NCBI RefSeq assembly: GCF_000003815.2
Contig: NC_049982.1
Span: 33,966,073 to 34,030,072 of the forward strand
DNA from: Branchiostoma floridae
Lineage: Eukaryota; Chordata; Leptocardii; Amphioxiformes; Branchiostomatidae
Direction of reading: 5' to 3'
Length of the DNA stretch: 64,000 bases
Under the pieces are notes generated by a model. It was given only the letters and a program-made list of their open reading frames with translations, was not told the DNA's origin and searched no databases. The position numbers were made by a program, and so were the translations under genes. Below are positions 12,501-24,500 of this stretch, in pieces (position 1 is the first letter of the stretch; each line of letters starts with the position of its first letter).

Positions 12501-15500
12501 TTGGAGGTTTTTTTTGCTTGTTTGTCGGTGGAATGTGGGAAAAACAACAGCTAATGTGACGATGACATACTGGGGAGGGGGGCGGTGTCGGCACTGAATT
12601 CGTAGAAAATGTTGAACGGAGGTCGCGATTTTTTCACGGTTACTTGAGATATTACTTTTGTTGCAGTCTTTATTTTTAAAATATTGATAAATGGATGTTG
12701 TTTGTTGAGAAAATTTCACTTAATTTGCCCTTGGAACACATCTTTTCTGCTATATATTTTCAATGAATTAAATGTTTGTACACAGTTTTCTGTACTGTGT
12801 AAAGTTAAAACGCTGATGTTACAGGCTACAAGTAACTTTTCAGTGCATTTATTTTCAGCTATGTTCTTAACAGAGTAGATACACAAAAGAAAAATAAGAT
12901 GTACCTGGCAGTCCTGGCTACACTTTCTCCTCTGTTGGTTTGCAGATTTTCTTGTAGACTTCTTTAGCTTGCTGTTGTTATATATGTAACAGTCAAGTTT
13001 CACCTTTAGCAGTAAGGTTAATTTACTCTCCCTGATTGTATGTATTAACTCATGAAACATTATATTGTAAGGAATCAGTGTTATATTACTTGAAAATTAC
13101 CTCATGTATTCTTTAAGCCATACCCACCTCAAATAAAGAACACATATCTCCCATTCTCAGGACAAAAGTAGTGTTGCAGCAAAGACAAAAATTTGGCTAT
13201 ATTCTACTTCAAAATGCAGGAAATAGCATTTCAGAGGCTTTAAATTTCAAAATTTTCCGGTGGAGGATACCCCCGGACCCCCCTACAATGCTCGTGCCTT
13301 CGGCGCTCGTCGCGCGGCTCCGCCGCGCAGTGCGGAGAGTACAACACATTACAGATGTACACCCTAAAAAAAATTCCTAGCTAAAAGCCTCAGGCGTGCG
13401 TACTCTGACTTACAGTTGTTGTAATACATAATTTCTGAAAATAGGGTTGGGACAGTCCATCCTCACTTTGGGACAGTTGAAATTTATTTTTGGGACAATG
13501 CTGGGACAGTAGGGAAAAAAGTTAATTTTGAGGCCTGTCTGGTATGCAATGGTGGAATGTAGGTCACACTGGCTCCCTGGAGGAATTTGTCCTTTGAAAC
13601 TAGTGGTAGACAGGGAAACTCTGCACAATGGATCACGTTGTCTTGGTTGTTATGCTATGTTATAATAATAATAATCGGGTGTATTTTGCAGCCAGTAGAT
13701 ACCCAAAGTGAGCGTAATGAGGCTGTTTAATGTGGTTGAGGCACCTCCTCAAGCACGAAGGATACATTTTCTTTTCTAGAGCTTGTTCAAGGCATACACC
13801 ACAGGCAGACAGGAAATACTTCTGTAGTGCTCAGCTGTAGGTTTAGGTTACTGGCAGACCATTGTGCTGTACCAGGGATAGTACATTTCTGCTGGCTGTA
13901 GGTTTATGTTATAGGTGGGCTAGGATATTGTGCCAGGGATAGTGCGACAGGGAAGTTCCAGTCTATTTCTGATTTGAGCTGTATTGTTGTACCCTCAATC
14001 ATCGTCATGGCAATAATATTTTTATTGCCAGTCTTGTTGGGATTAGGTGCACTGGTGCACCCAAACAATTTTTGGGTGCACCTCATAAAATGATCAGAGA
14101 ATTAGGTAGAAAAACCTAATTACAAACCTTACTGTTCCTTTTCTGAGCATCTAAAATTTCGATGAATCTTGATTCAAATTCTAAAATAAGTAAGTTACTA
14201 TGACAGGCATTTTATTATATTTCTAACCAGTTGGATGTCAAGAATATNNNNNNNNNNNNNNNNNNNNNNNNNNNNNNNNNNNNNNNNNNNNNNNNNNNNN
14301 NNNNNNNNNNNNNNNNNNNNNNNNNNNNNNNNNNNNNNNNNNNNNNNCATAATAGTATATGGTGCATAATAGGTAAACCTGCGAAAGATATTTGGGTGCA
14401 CAGGAAAAATATTGGATACACACCTCAAATTCTGGGTGCACCTGGGTGCACATGCACCCAGTATTTCGAGCCCTGATAACTAACAAGAGTTCAGAGACCT
14501 CATACCTGCATGAAATGTTCAGCGTTTGTAAATTTCTTGTTTTATCTTGTCTTTATGATTATGCAAATATGACTTCGTAGACCTTAGACCTGCATTAAAT
14601 GTATTGGGTGTTTGTAGACTTGTGTAATTTGATACTCTGTGACTGGAGGGCAACCTCCGTCGACAGAGTATTGTAATCAGTCTATGTCTTGAGTGTTCAC
14701 ACCTATATCACGATGCTCCGTTTGCCGCTACATAATGTCACGCAATAAGAAAGATTCTTCTTTCTTCTTTGTGGCCACCATCTTCTTGTTGGTGTTTCTG
14801 CCACACTCATTTGTAGTGCTGATACAGAAGGTTGTCTGTTGAAAATTCCAAGAAAAAGGGGGTATTGAAGCTGGAGGTCTACTGTAAAGCTAAGGGCACA
14901 ACCCGCCGTACGTGCAACTGCATGCTGTCTACGTGCGCAATTTTTTTTTAATCTGTAAGTGGTAAGTACCTCCTCCGTATGAAACCTGTACCTTATTGAT
15001 TGTACCGGTACTATCTCGGTACAGTTTACCAGTAAACAGCACCTAATTTTTCCTGTGCATCCAAATCTTTAGATTACCAGTGCACCCTTTTCCAAAATGA
15101 ATTTCAAGCCCTGCTTCATTGACCATATATACAGAAGATCTGAGGTCACTTACTTTGCATGGAGCTACCTTGTGTGTCATTCAGGTCAGACTTACTCCTT
15201 TCCTTACCCTGTAAGAGCAAGAAAAAAATCTATGATTTAGTATGAAGAAAATACTTAGTCTAACCATTCAAAAGTCTTTCACCCTTGGAAAACCTAGACT
15301 TTGATGATAATTATTGTTAATGTGACATCAGCGACCCAAACTGTTAACATTTTATGATTGTATCATACTTTGGACAAAAATAGACAATTTGAAAACACGA
15401 ATTTGGACATAAGTTTAGTATACACTTTTTACATCGCCATGAAATACTTTTGAAACTTTTTTGTATTATCAATCAGTGTTTGATACACATTTTGCAGCCA

Positions 15501-18500
15501 GGTTGCCCAATGGGCAACCTCAGCCAAACTTTCTCAAAAGCTATGCTGTCCATGAACATTTCAGGAAGCAGCAGATGCAAGGCCTTAATGTTGAGTAAAT
15601 GTTACTTAGATTAACATGATTCTTAAGATTATTACTGGGAAGAAAATTCACACACAAAGAAAAATGTCTAGAGGAAGACTGAAGAGTCCCTGTGTGACAA
15701 AGTCAGACTGCTGCTGGAAAGAAGGAATGTGTTACTATCTAGTACATTCTGCCAATCTACTGTATTCCATACCAGTACATTTGTAGCTACGGACACACAA
15801 GCAAGCAAACAAAGCATACACTGAAAACAAAACCCCCATACACAAAGACTTCATTAACAAACCTCTTGTTGAGAGAGTTCATTCTCAATCTCGCTTGATG
15901 AAACCGAGCTGATCTCCTCATCAAAGGATGAAAGGTCACTGGTGTGGACCGAGCTGACAGACAAGTTGTCCAGGTCTTCATCCCCAGGTTCATGACTGGA
16001 CAATGGCTTGTGGTCACTTTTCTGTTGGTAAAAGGCCATAAAACATTTTAATTGTTTAAAAAAAGGCTCAAAGAATGACTTACAATAGAAAAAAGGTAAT
16101 ATCATTTCACTTTCCTATGTCATTTTTGTATTTTGTAAGTCCATACTATACTTGCCTATTTTCATACTCCTACATAAATAAAGACGGTTAAGGAAATGAA
16201 ATGAACATGAATCATTCTGAATTGAGTTGAACTGTAATTGGAACATAAACTCACTGGTATCTCACAGGCCAGGAACTAAAAATAAGTGACCCACAAGCAG
16301 CGTTCCCGCCAGGTTCTTGAAAGTATGCGTCCAAATATTGGGAGTGGGGCATTGAGCGCCGGAGGCGCGAGACGAGCGCCGCAGGCGCTCGCATGCTAGG
16401 GGGGTCTGGGGGCATGCTCCCCCGGAAAATTTGGATTTTCAAACCTTCTAAAACACAATTTCCTGCAATTTGAGAGGAAAATCATGCACTTGAGATTGGA
16501 TGTCGGTTGCCTCTTTTACCGTTATTTAGTAATCGACGACCGCACTCTCCCCGAAACTCACTTATATTAAAAAACTTTAACTAAGTTTAAGCACAGGGAA
16601 TCAGCCTTCCGTGATCTGGCCGGGGTATTATTTGTCCAGACATGTCTATATGGAAATTTTTGATTTTTGATGCTTCGAAACAGGGCTCTAGTAAGTTCGT
16701 CAGCCCATGGAAAAATTCTGCCAATTTTTTTTTCCGTCATTGAATAAAAAAATGTCTAACGTTACCTCGTGCGATCGATGTTGCGCCCTCCCGCATCAAA
16801 TAGTTTTCCAAGACGATAAAATAACGGCACCATCACACTTTTTTTTTAAATATTTTGCACGATGATTTTACTCAAATTTTTACAAGGCCGCGTCGTCATT
16901 TTCCACGAGCGTGCGTTTGTTTCCTGTGACCTCAGGTAACCCCGTTTTCGGCGTGAAATCTTTGGCTGGATTTCTTTTTAGATAGCCCAAGAACGTTATA
17001 CATTACTCGAAGGAGGACGATCTGCTGCGTCGTTGGCAGTGATCAGTGCCGGTGTAGCCTTGAAGCAGTAGCCAGAAAAGACGTCCCTGCTTGCTGGGCG
17101 CTGCGATCGACCGTCCATGTGGGGAGGGGGGCGTGCCGCGCCATGTGCCACGGAGGCCAATGCCAGTGCACAGCCGACTCGATCGGCGCTTGACAACAAT
17201 ATTTCGGCCCCTTTTCTGCCGCAAATTTTGCTATTTTGAAACAAAAGAAATTTTGTAAATAAACAATTAAAGTGTTTAGTTTTGGATTCTTCACTTATTT
17301 ACCGCGCACCGCTTTTTTTAAAACTTAGACAGCAGCTATGGAAGAAACTTGCCAGACGACACGGGCGGCTACCAATATCACCAAACAACGTCACGTGCGC
17401 TAATACTCGGTAACGTTTTCCCCGGTGACCAATGATAGAGTATAACATTACATTTATCATACGCTGATTGGCTATTCAGATGATTGGATTTGGACCTGGT
17501 GGCCAATCTAGACTGCTTGGCGCCGGCGGCATGTTGTCAAAGATACCAACTGCCAATCAACTGCCCACAGCGTGAGAACTTTCGTTGAGATGTGCACCAC
17601 TCGCGCAGAACAGTTTGTTCAATACTAGTATTACCCACAAATCTTTAACAAATACATGGAAATGAGGACAAGTAAGTATCATGTTAATATCAGAATATAA
17701 AATCTGCGTAAGATTTCTTCCTCATCAGAAGAGGTACCGGTGTTAAAGAATGCTGACTGTCATATGGATTTCACGGACTACAAAAAAAATTGCATTGCGC
17801 AACGGACGGCTCAGACTGGCGCGTGGCAGGGTGTGTCGGACATGGGCCCGCTAGTTGTAAAACGTGCCGCGCTCCGCCCTATAACGGCGCGGAGTGCCGA
17901 GGACCGGGAAGTGAACAATTTAAATTGTGTATAAGTATGAATTGTGAAGGTAGGATTCCTTCTTATAAAGACAGATTTTTTTTAAGATTCCAGATACATT
18001 TTGTATACGGGTGGTTCAGGTCAGCCGTTCTTTCAGATTTTTTATGGACGCATTCAGCCGAGCCGAGTGCGTCTTTCCAGAAAAAAATGCGTCCAAAGAC
18101 GTAAGGACGTATGCCTGGCGGGAACGCTGCCCACAAGACAAAGAGGAGAAACTCTCCCAAGGTGTTAAAAATGTGGCACCAAAAGAATCACAGTTCAGTA
18201 ACTCAAAACTGAACAAAAAGCGAACAAAAAGAGAGATCATTGTGCTTCCTTATATGAATGGGGTGTCAGAAAGACTTTTAAGTCACATGGAATTCAAAGC
18301 TGTCTAGAACCCTTATACATCTTGGTAGCACATATAGACAAAACCTCTAAGGAGAATAAAATGTAAAGTCATACATGTATATCAAACACAGTGCCAAGGC
18401 CAAAACATCAAAAGTCCTTGAAAGCAAACCTACATTGGATAGATTGGAAGATAACTTTTGGCCAAGCAAGTTCCTTGAACACAAAGCCCAAGTTCATCAA

Positions 18501-21500
18501 CCTAAGAAGTTTCTCAACACATACACTGTATTTGGACACTTGATTCCACTGGACAAAGTGAGAATCCTTGACACAGAACCAGAATCAAAGAAGAGCTTTA
18601 CAACCATCACTAAGATATGTAAGAGACATAGGGCACCATAGACTTTCTGCAACTTATGATCCACTGTTCACCTACTCACGTGTGATACCACTATCATACC
18701 AGTATACATTTGTACATTACATGACGTCACAGACACAGTGGATTGCCCATTCCTTGACAAAGACTGAAGTTGATCAGTCAAAAATTGGGGTAAGTCCAAT
18801 TTTTTGTGTTGGAAATTACAGTTTAACTCTATTCTGAATAGCTTATATCAACACAGAGAAACTTTCAAGTTGTGACTTAAACCATTTTTATGATATTTTT
18901 GGAAAATTTTCCTCTGTTATATATTTTCTCTTACCTCTTCCCTCATGACCTCAATGAAAAGCAGCCTGCAGGCCAATTTGAGTTTCAAGAATAAAGAAAG
19001 ATTCAAATAAACAATTTCTGACGCGTCACTGACGATATGCCTAAATTCAAAACATTTGTCTGTTTTGACGTTTCTGTTATTAACACTTAGTCTAGTACTT
19101 TTACCTTTTCATCAGCTCTGCATCTCTTTTCCTTGCTGCTATAGGACTCTGCTTCACAACCTTTCATCATTTTCTCAGTGATCAACTTTGTTGTAGCTTC
19201 CTTGTCATCTCCCTTCTTTTCTTGTGCAATTTTAGGTGTAAGATCCTTCTCTTTCAGTCTCCTTTCTTCCCTTTTCTTCTCTGATTCTGCCCTTTCTTTA
19301 CTTCTTTTGTCATCTCTCACTTTTGATGTGTCCTCTTGTTCATTCTCTTTTTGCCTTTTTTCTTCCTGACTCTTTGCTGGTGCTGACATCAGGTCTTTCT
19401 TTACTTTACTCTCTTCTGTGTAAGTTGTCTTGGATGATGACTTATACCTCACATCTCCCTGAACTTTACCATCTGTAGCTTTGGCAGATTTTACTTTTGA
19501 ATCAGATTTACACATATCAGTCTTGAAGACTTTTGAGGATTTTGTGGGGTCACTTTTGCTACTTTTGGAAACATCCTCTTTTCTTGGCACTTTGCTTGGT
19601 CGGCTTGAATCATCACTCTTGTAAACTTTTGGTGATCTGCTGGAGTCTTCAGATTTGGTCAGCTTAGATACTTTGAAAGGGTCTTCAGTTTTTACCATTT
19701 TTACATGTTTAGGAGAGTCGTCCCGTCTACGCGTCTTGGAGGAATCTTCAGTCTTGGGAACCTTGTAGGCCTTAGAACTTTCTTCCTTCTTTGGAATCTT
19801 GTAAGGCTTTGCAGAATCTTCACACTTGGAGGTCTTAGGAGGCCTCTGTGAGTCCTCTTTCTTCTTGTCTTGCTTAGGAGAGTCGTCTTTTCGTAGAACC
19901 TTGGCTGGTTTAGGTAAGTCTTCAGATTTTGTTGAAAGCTTGAGGGGCTTAGTTGGCTTGTTGTATTTCTCCGAACGATCAGACGTTTTTGATGATGACT
20001 CCGACTTTTCCTTCATTTGCAACTTCTCCCCACTTTCCCAAACTCTCGAAGGTTCCTGTTTAATCTTTGTTGCTTTGTCGCTTGCTTTGTGGTCAAATGA
20101 CAAGACTGCCTTCTTCATATCACCTACTTCTCCCTGCACTGTTTGGCTTGGTGCTGAAGATTTAGGATCCTTCAAATCTGTTTCTATACTCTGACCAGAG
20201 CTCACTGGAGACTTCGATTCTTGGACAGTCTTAGTGGACTCCAGTCTTGGATCTATCTTCTTGACTTCACCAACAGAGGAACCCTTTTGTTCTACGGCAA
20301 CTTTCTTTCTTTCCGGGCTATGTATTTTCCCCTCAGGTAAACTCTTTCCCTCTCTATTTTTGCTATCGCCTTGGCAGCTCATCTCATATGTGGACCGCTT
20401 CTTTGACAGTTCACCTTTTCCTTGTCGTGATGAATCCATGGCCCTCTTCCCGGACTTTTCCCCACTCCCCATGTCTCTGGTTTTTGTAGAGGTGGGGAAT
20501 TCAGTCTTATGAGAAGTCATAGGTATGGGTAAGTCTATTGGTAGACTTCTGAAGGGTTTAGCGTGGGGGGAGTCCTGTTTGGTTGAACGGGATGGTTCCA
20601 TCTTGATTGGCAGTGGCTCAGGGCGTGTCTTGATAAGCTCTTCTGCCCTCCGTCGCTCCTCCTCCCACTTTTTCTTCTCCTCTTCTCGTTCCACATAGTC
20701 ATGCACAACCTGGTAATAAAACATAGTCATGGACAACCTGACAATAAAACATAGTCATGGACAACCTGACAATAAAACAAGGTCGTTCCACATAGTCATG
20801 GACAACCTGACAATAAAACATAGTCATGGACAACCTGACAATAAAACATAGTCATGGACAACCTGACAATAAAACAAGGTCGTTCCACATAGTCATGGAC
20901 AACCTGACAATAAAACATAGTCATGGACAACCTGACAATAAAACAAGGTCGTTCCACATAGTCATGGACAACCTGACAATAAAACATAGTCATGGACAAC
21001 CTGGCAATAAAACATAGTCATGGACAACCTGACAATAAAACAAGGTTGTTCCACATAGTCATGACAACCTGACAATAAAACAAGGTCGTTCAACATAGTC
21101 ATGGACAACCTGACAATAAAACAAGGTCGTTCCACATAGTCATGGACAACCTGACAATAAAACATAGTCATGGACAACCTGGCAATAAAACATAGTCATG
21201 GACAACCTGACAATAAAACAAGGTTGTTCCACATAGTCATGACAACCTGACAATAAAACAAGGTCGTTCAACATAGTCATGGACAACCTGACAATAAAAC
21301 AAGGTTGTTCCACATAGTCATGAATGGACAACCTGACAATAAAACAAGGTCGTTCCACATAGTCATGGACAACCTGACAATAAAAGAAGGCAGACACAGG
21401 CAGGTTTCAGTCAAGAAAAGTGATTTGCAACTGTGGTACAAAAGAATCTCTGCTGCTGTTTCTTTATGTTCATTCTGCACAACCATTAAACCAGGAGTTA

Positions 21501-24500
21501 CTTTTAATTAGGAGTAACACACCAGCTTTGCACAATAGGTAGATGTACATGCTGCATGGGACCAGGCTGTTAGGTTTCATCATTTCCAATTACGCTACTT
21601 ATTTGAAGTTCCAAAGGAAGCTGCTTGGTAGAAATGCATTATACACGTACTAGATACATTTCAGTGACATACATCTGTAATTCATTTGCTTACTGAGAAA
21701 CTAGTACTCTTTCCAAGAATGGACAGGCCAATCAAATTTCTATTACCACGAACCTTTATAGCTAACACTTCTACTAACACTTCTATTATAACTAGGTAGG
21801 GACTGAGGGAGCATCTTTGTCTAACTCCACACTACGTTGTATAAATGGAAAGGTTGAGATATATATCCATTGTTTAATGTCATGTTGTTAATGTAAATGT
21901 GTATATATAAGACTTTCACCCAAGCTGAAAACTGTTAAAAAGTTTAATGATTTTATAATAAAGTGCCATCTTATAGAATCAGTGTTTTTTTTAAAATATG
22001 TTCTGGTTTCTGTTCTTTTTCATAATGGTCAATCAAATCGTGTATGCCTCTAATATTCTCACCAATCTGCCCCGACTAAATCCACTTTGGTCTTTATCAA
22101 TAATACATGTATCTGTTATTTTACCTTAAGTGAGAAGGAGTTAACAGCATTGAGTAATTCATCTTCTGTGATAAGGCCCTCACAAGTCTGCTTCTGTTCT
22201 TTCTGTTCTGACAATACATTTGTATTCTATAATAATCCTTGGGGAAAAGGTATTGATAATTTTTGGGGTCAGGGGAACTGGGGATCTTTAAAAGAGTTAA
22301 GGGAGGAGTAAACTTCTGTTAGCTTGTCTAAGATTGCATGTGAAAGAATTCTCTGAAATTTGTAATTTTGAATGTTTTCTCTTGTACAATTTCTGTGCAC
22401 TAAGTTAAGAAAATATTTAGAACACCTATTCCCTAACTCCATCCATCTTTCTCTAGATCTTGTCATAATTCATTGCCCACATCAGTTATATAATAGTTCT
22501 CTTTGTTTTTGCCTTGCCGCGCAGCGGCAAGGCCTTCCGCTGGATTTCTTCCATGGTTCAATGGATGGACCTGTTAACCCAGCCCTTCCAAAGCCCCTTC
22601 CAAAGGCCCTTCTTTCCTTGCCGAGTTTCATGGCTTAGTTAGACAATGGTACATTCCAGGCAAGTATTAAAACTCTCTTCTAGACGCATGTTACTGTATG
22701 TGGTCCAGCGTAATAAATCTACGCTTTAACTCACCATGTTTATATAAAGATATATCACAAATTGCATCAGAAGGAACTTATTTTGTAATAAAAAATAATG
22801 CATATTCATTGTGGGTCAAAAAGTTTTACAAAACCTGTTTAATGTGTTTAATATTATAATTCATCTGACATAAATTATGATAATGAGGTAAATTTCCAAT
22901 ATCCCCCTAGTACACTCGGGGATTTTTGCTGCATTTCCTACTGAAGTTGCTAGGTGTCGCTCTTTGCACATAGCAGTTCAGTTCAGTTCAGTTCATCCTC
23001 GTAAGAGGTGCACATAGCAACAATATCAACTTGGGGACTAGTAGCCAGGTAAGTACATTAAGTCCTTTTAAAGACATTTGTGACTATGAATGTCCTTGAT
23101 AGAGCTTGTATTGTGTGAAAAGAAGATTTGGGACTGGATTGGCACCTGGAGAAGTCACCAAAGCTTTCCATATGTAGGAACTTGGGTGGGAGGGGGGCGA
23201 CATGTGTAACTCGGGATTTTTTAAGCGTAGAATCTAGTCTAACTTACCAAAATAACATGAAATATGCGGCAAGGCACAGCTTTTTTTAAAAGCATTTCTT
23301 GTTTAACCAGAGCATAATGATTTGTTAATTATAGGCTTTTGAAGTCTGCTTTCCTATTTAGGCCATGTTGATTTGATTATATGGATGACATCCTCTGGGA
23401 ACTCCAAAACTGATGCGAGCGAGCAAAAAAAAAAAGTTTGGCCAAAAAAAAAAGTTGCCTTCAGTATGAAATCAAAGTGGCCAGGAAGGTTGAACATAGG
23501 ACTAAACACACATAGTATGGTATACCAACAGTTAGGTGCAGGGACAAGTACATCATACGGGTGCAAAACATTTTTTTTCTTCTTGGACGAATCCGAAAAA
23601 GCAGACCTTAAAAAAATCAGAGGAACAGATTTAGCCAATTACAAAATGGACACACTGTGTCGGCAGGCATTTGGGGTCTTACCGCAGGCCAAAAAGACAA
23701 CAAGAGCGAAGTCAAGTAGAGTTTATAGTCAATTGTACCAAGTTTCTACAGTCAAAGGTACAGAGACAGTTAGCCTTTATTACATGGAGATGGGATTTTA
23801 AAATGCCAGTGGGAGTCCAATAATCCACCAAACAGATTCCTTTGTAGCAAAATTGACCAATTACCGTTGTTTTGAGTATTGCCAGTTCTCAAGTTTCCAC
23901 AGACAATCAGGCCCAGGTTCGGGTCTGGACCTGGAAATGATCCTCTGGACCTGAATTTTCTGTACTGGTACCTCCCCCTACCAACAATGGATTTTTTCTT
24001 TCTTTCCTTTCACATCTTCTTCTTTTATTTGGGCATTCTATGGCATTAGTTATCTGTTTGCTGATACTTTTTTTCAATCTACGGAATATTTGTGCTCATT
24101 TTACAGCTGCTTTGTACAATTTATTGTGTGGTCGAAAACTTCTTTTTTTTTTTGGAAACGGCCGCAAATTGGTGCGAGCGCGGAAGTCATCCATATAATC
24201 AAATCAACATGGCCTTACCAAAAGATACAAAACTTGCCACAACTATTAACTATTTTATGACAAAGTATGGTAAGTCAGGGCTCGAAATACTGGGGTTTTG
24301 TGCACCCAGGTGCACCCAAAACAGGGATAAACAAGTCCACTAGCCCTATTGTCCAGGGCAAGTGAAAGTGCTGTTCGGGCAAGTGCATGTCCTATCCCAC
24401 TTGTCCGATCAGGTAAGTAAGATTTTTCCATTGATTTTAGTGCAATTTTGATATACTTGTTACTTTTTACAGTCATGACATCAAGCAATTGCCTACAGAG

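Larger units (their letters stand above)
11674..15112. mobile_element. Possible split CAGGGCTTGAAATT element
   Basis: CAGGGCTTGAAATTAATC at 11674 and TGAATTTCAAGCCCTG ending at 15112 look like two ends of one CAGGG-type element opened by later insertions, since GGTGCAT/GTGCACC sub-terminal motifs lie inside both. No matching target duplication was found, so they may be two truncated copies. A further end (CAGGGCTCGAAATTAG) occurs at about 11755. Confidence 0.35.

Noticed and set aside
14198-14486. ORFs running through N
   Set aside because: They translate the assembly gap and flanking MITE sequence.
19178-20512. Plus-strand serine/leucine-rich ORFs opposite exon 4
   Set aside because: They are antisense shadows of a Lys/Glu/Ser-rich coding exon whose identity and splicing are well supported.
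20696-21386. CRISPR-like array of regularly spaced repeats
   Set aside because: Units are contiguous with no unique spacers, match the adjacent exon edge, and the genome is eukaryotic.
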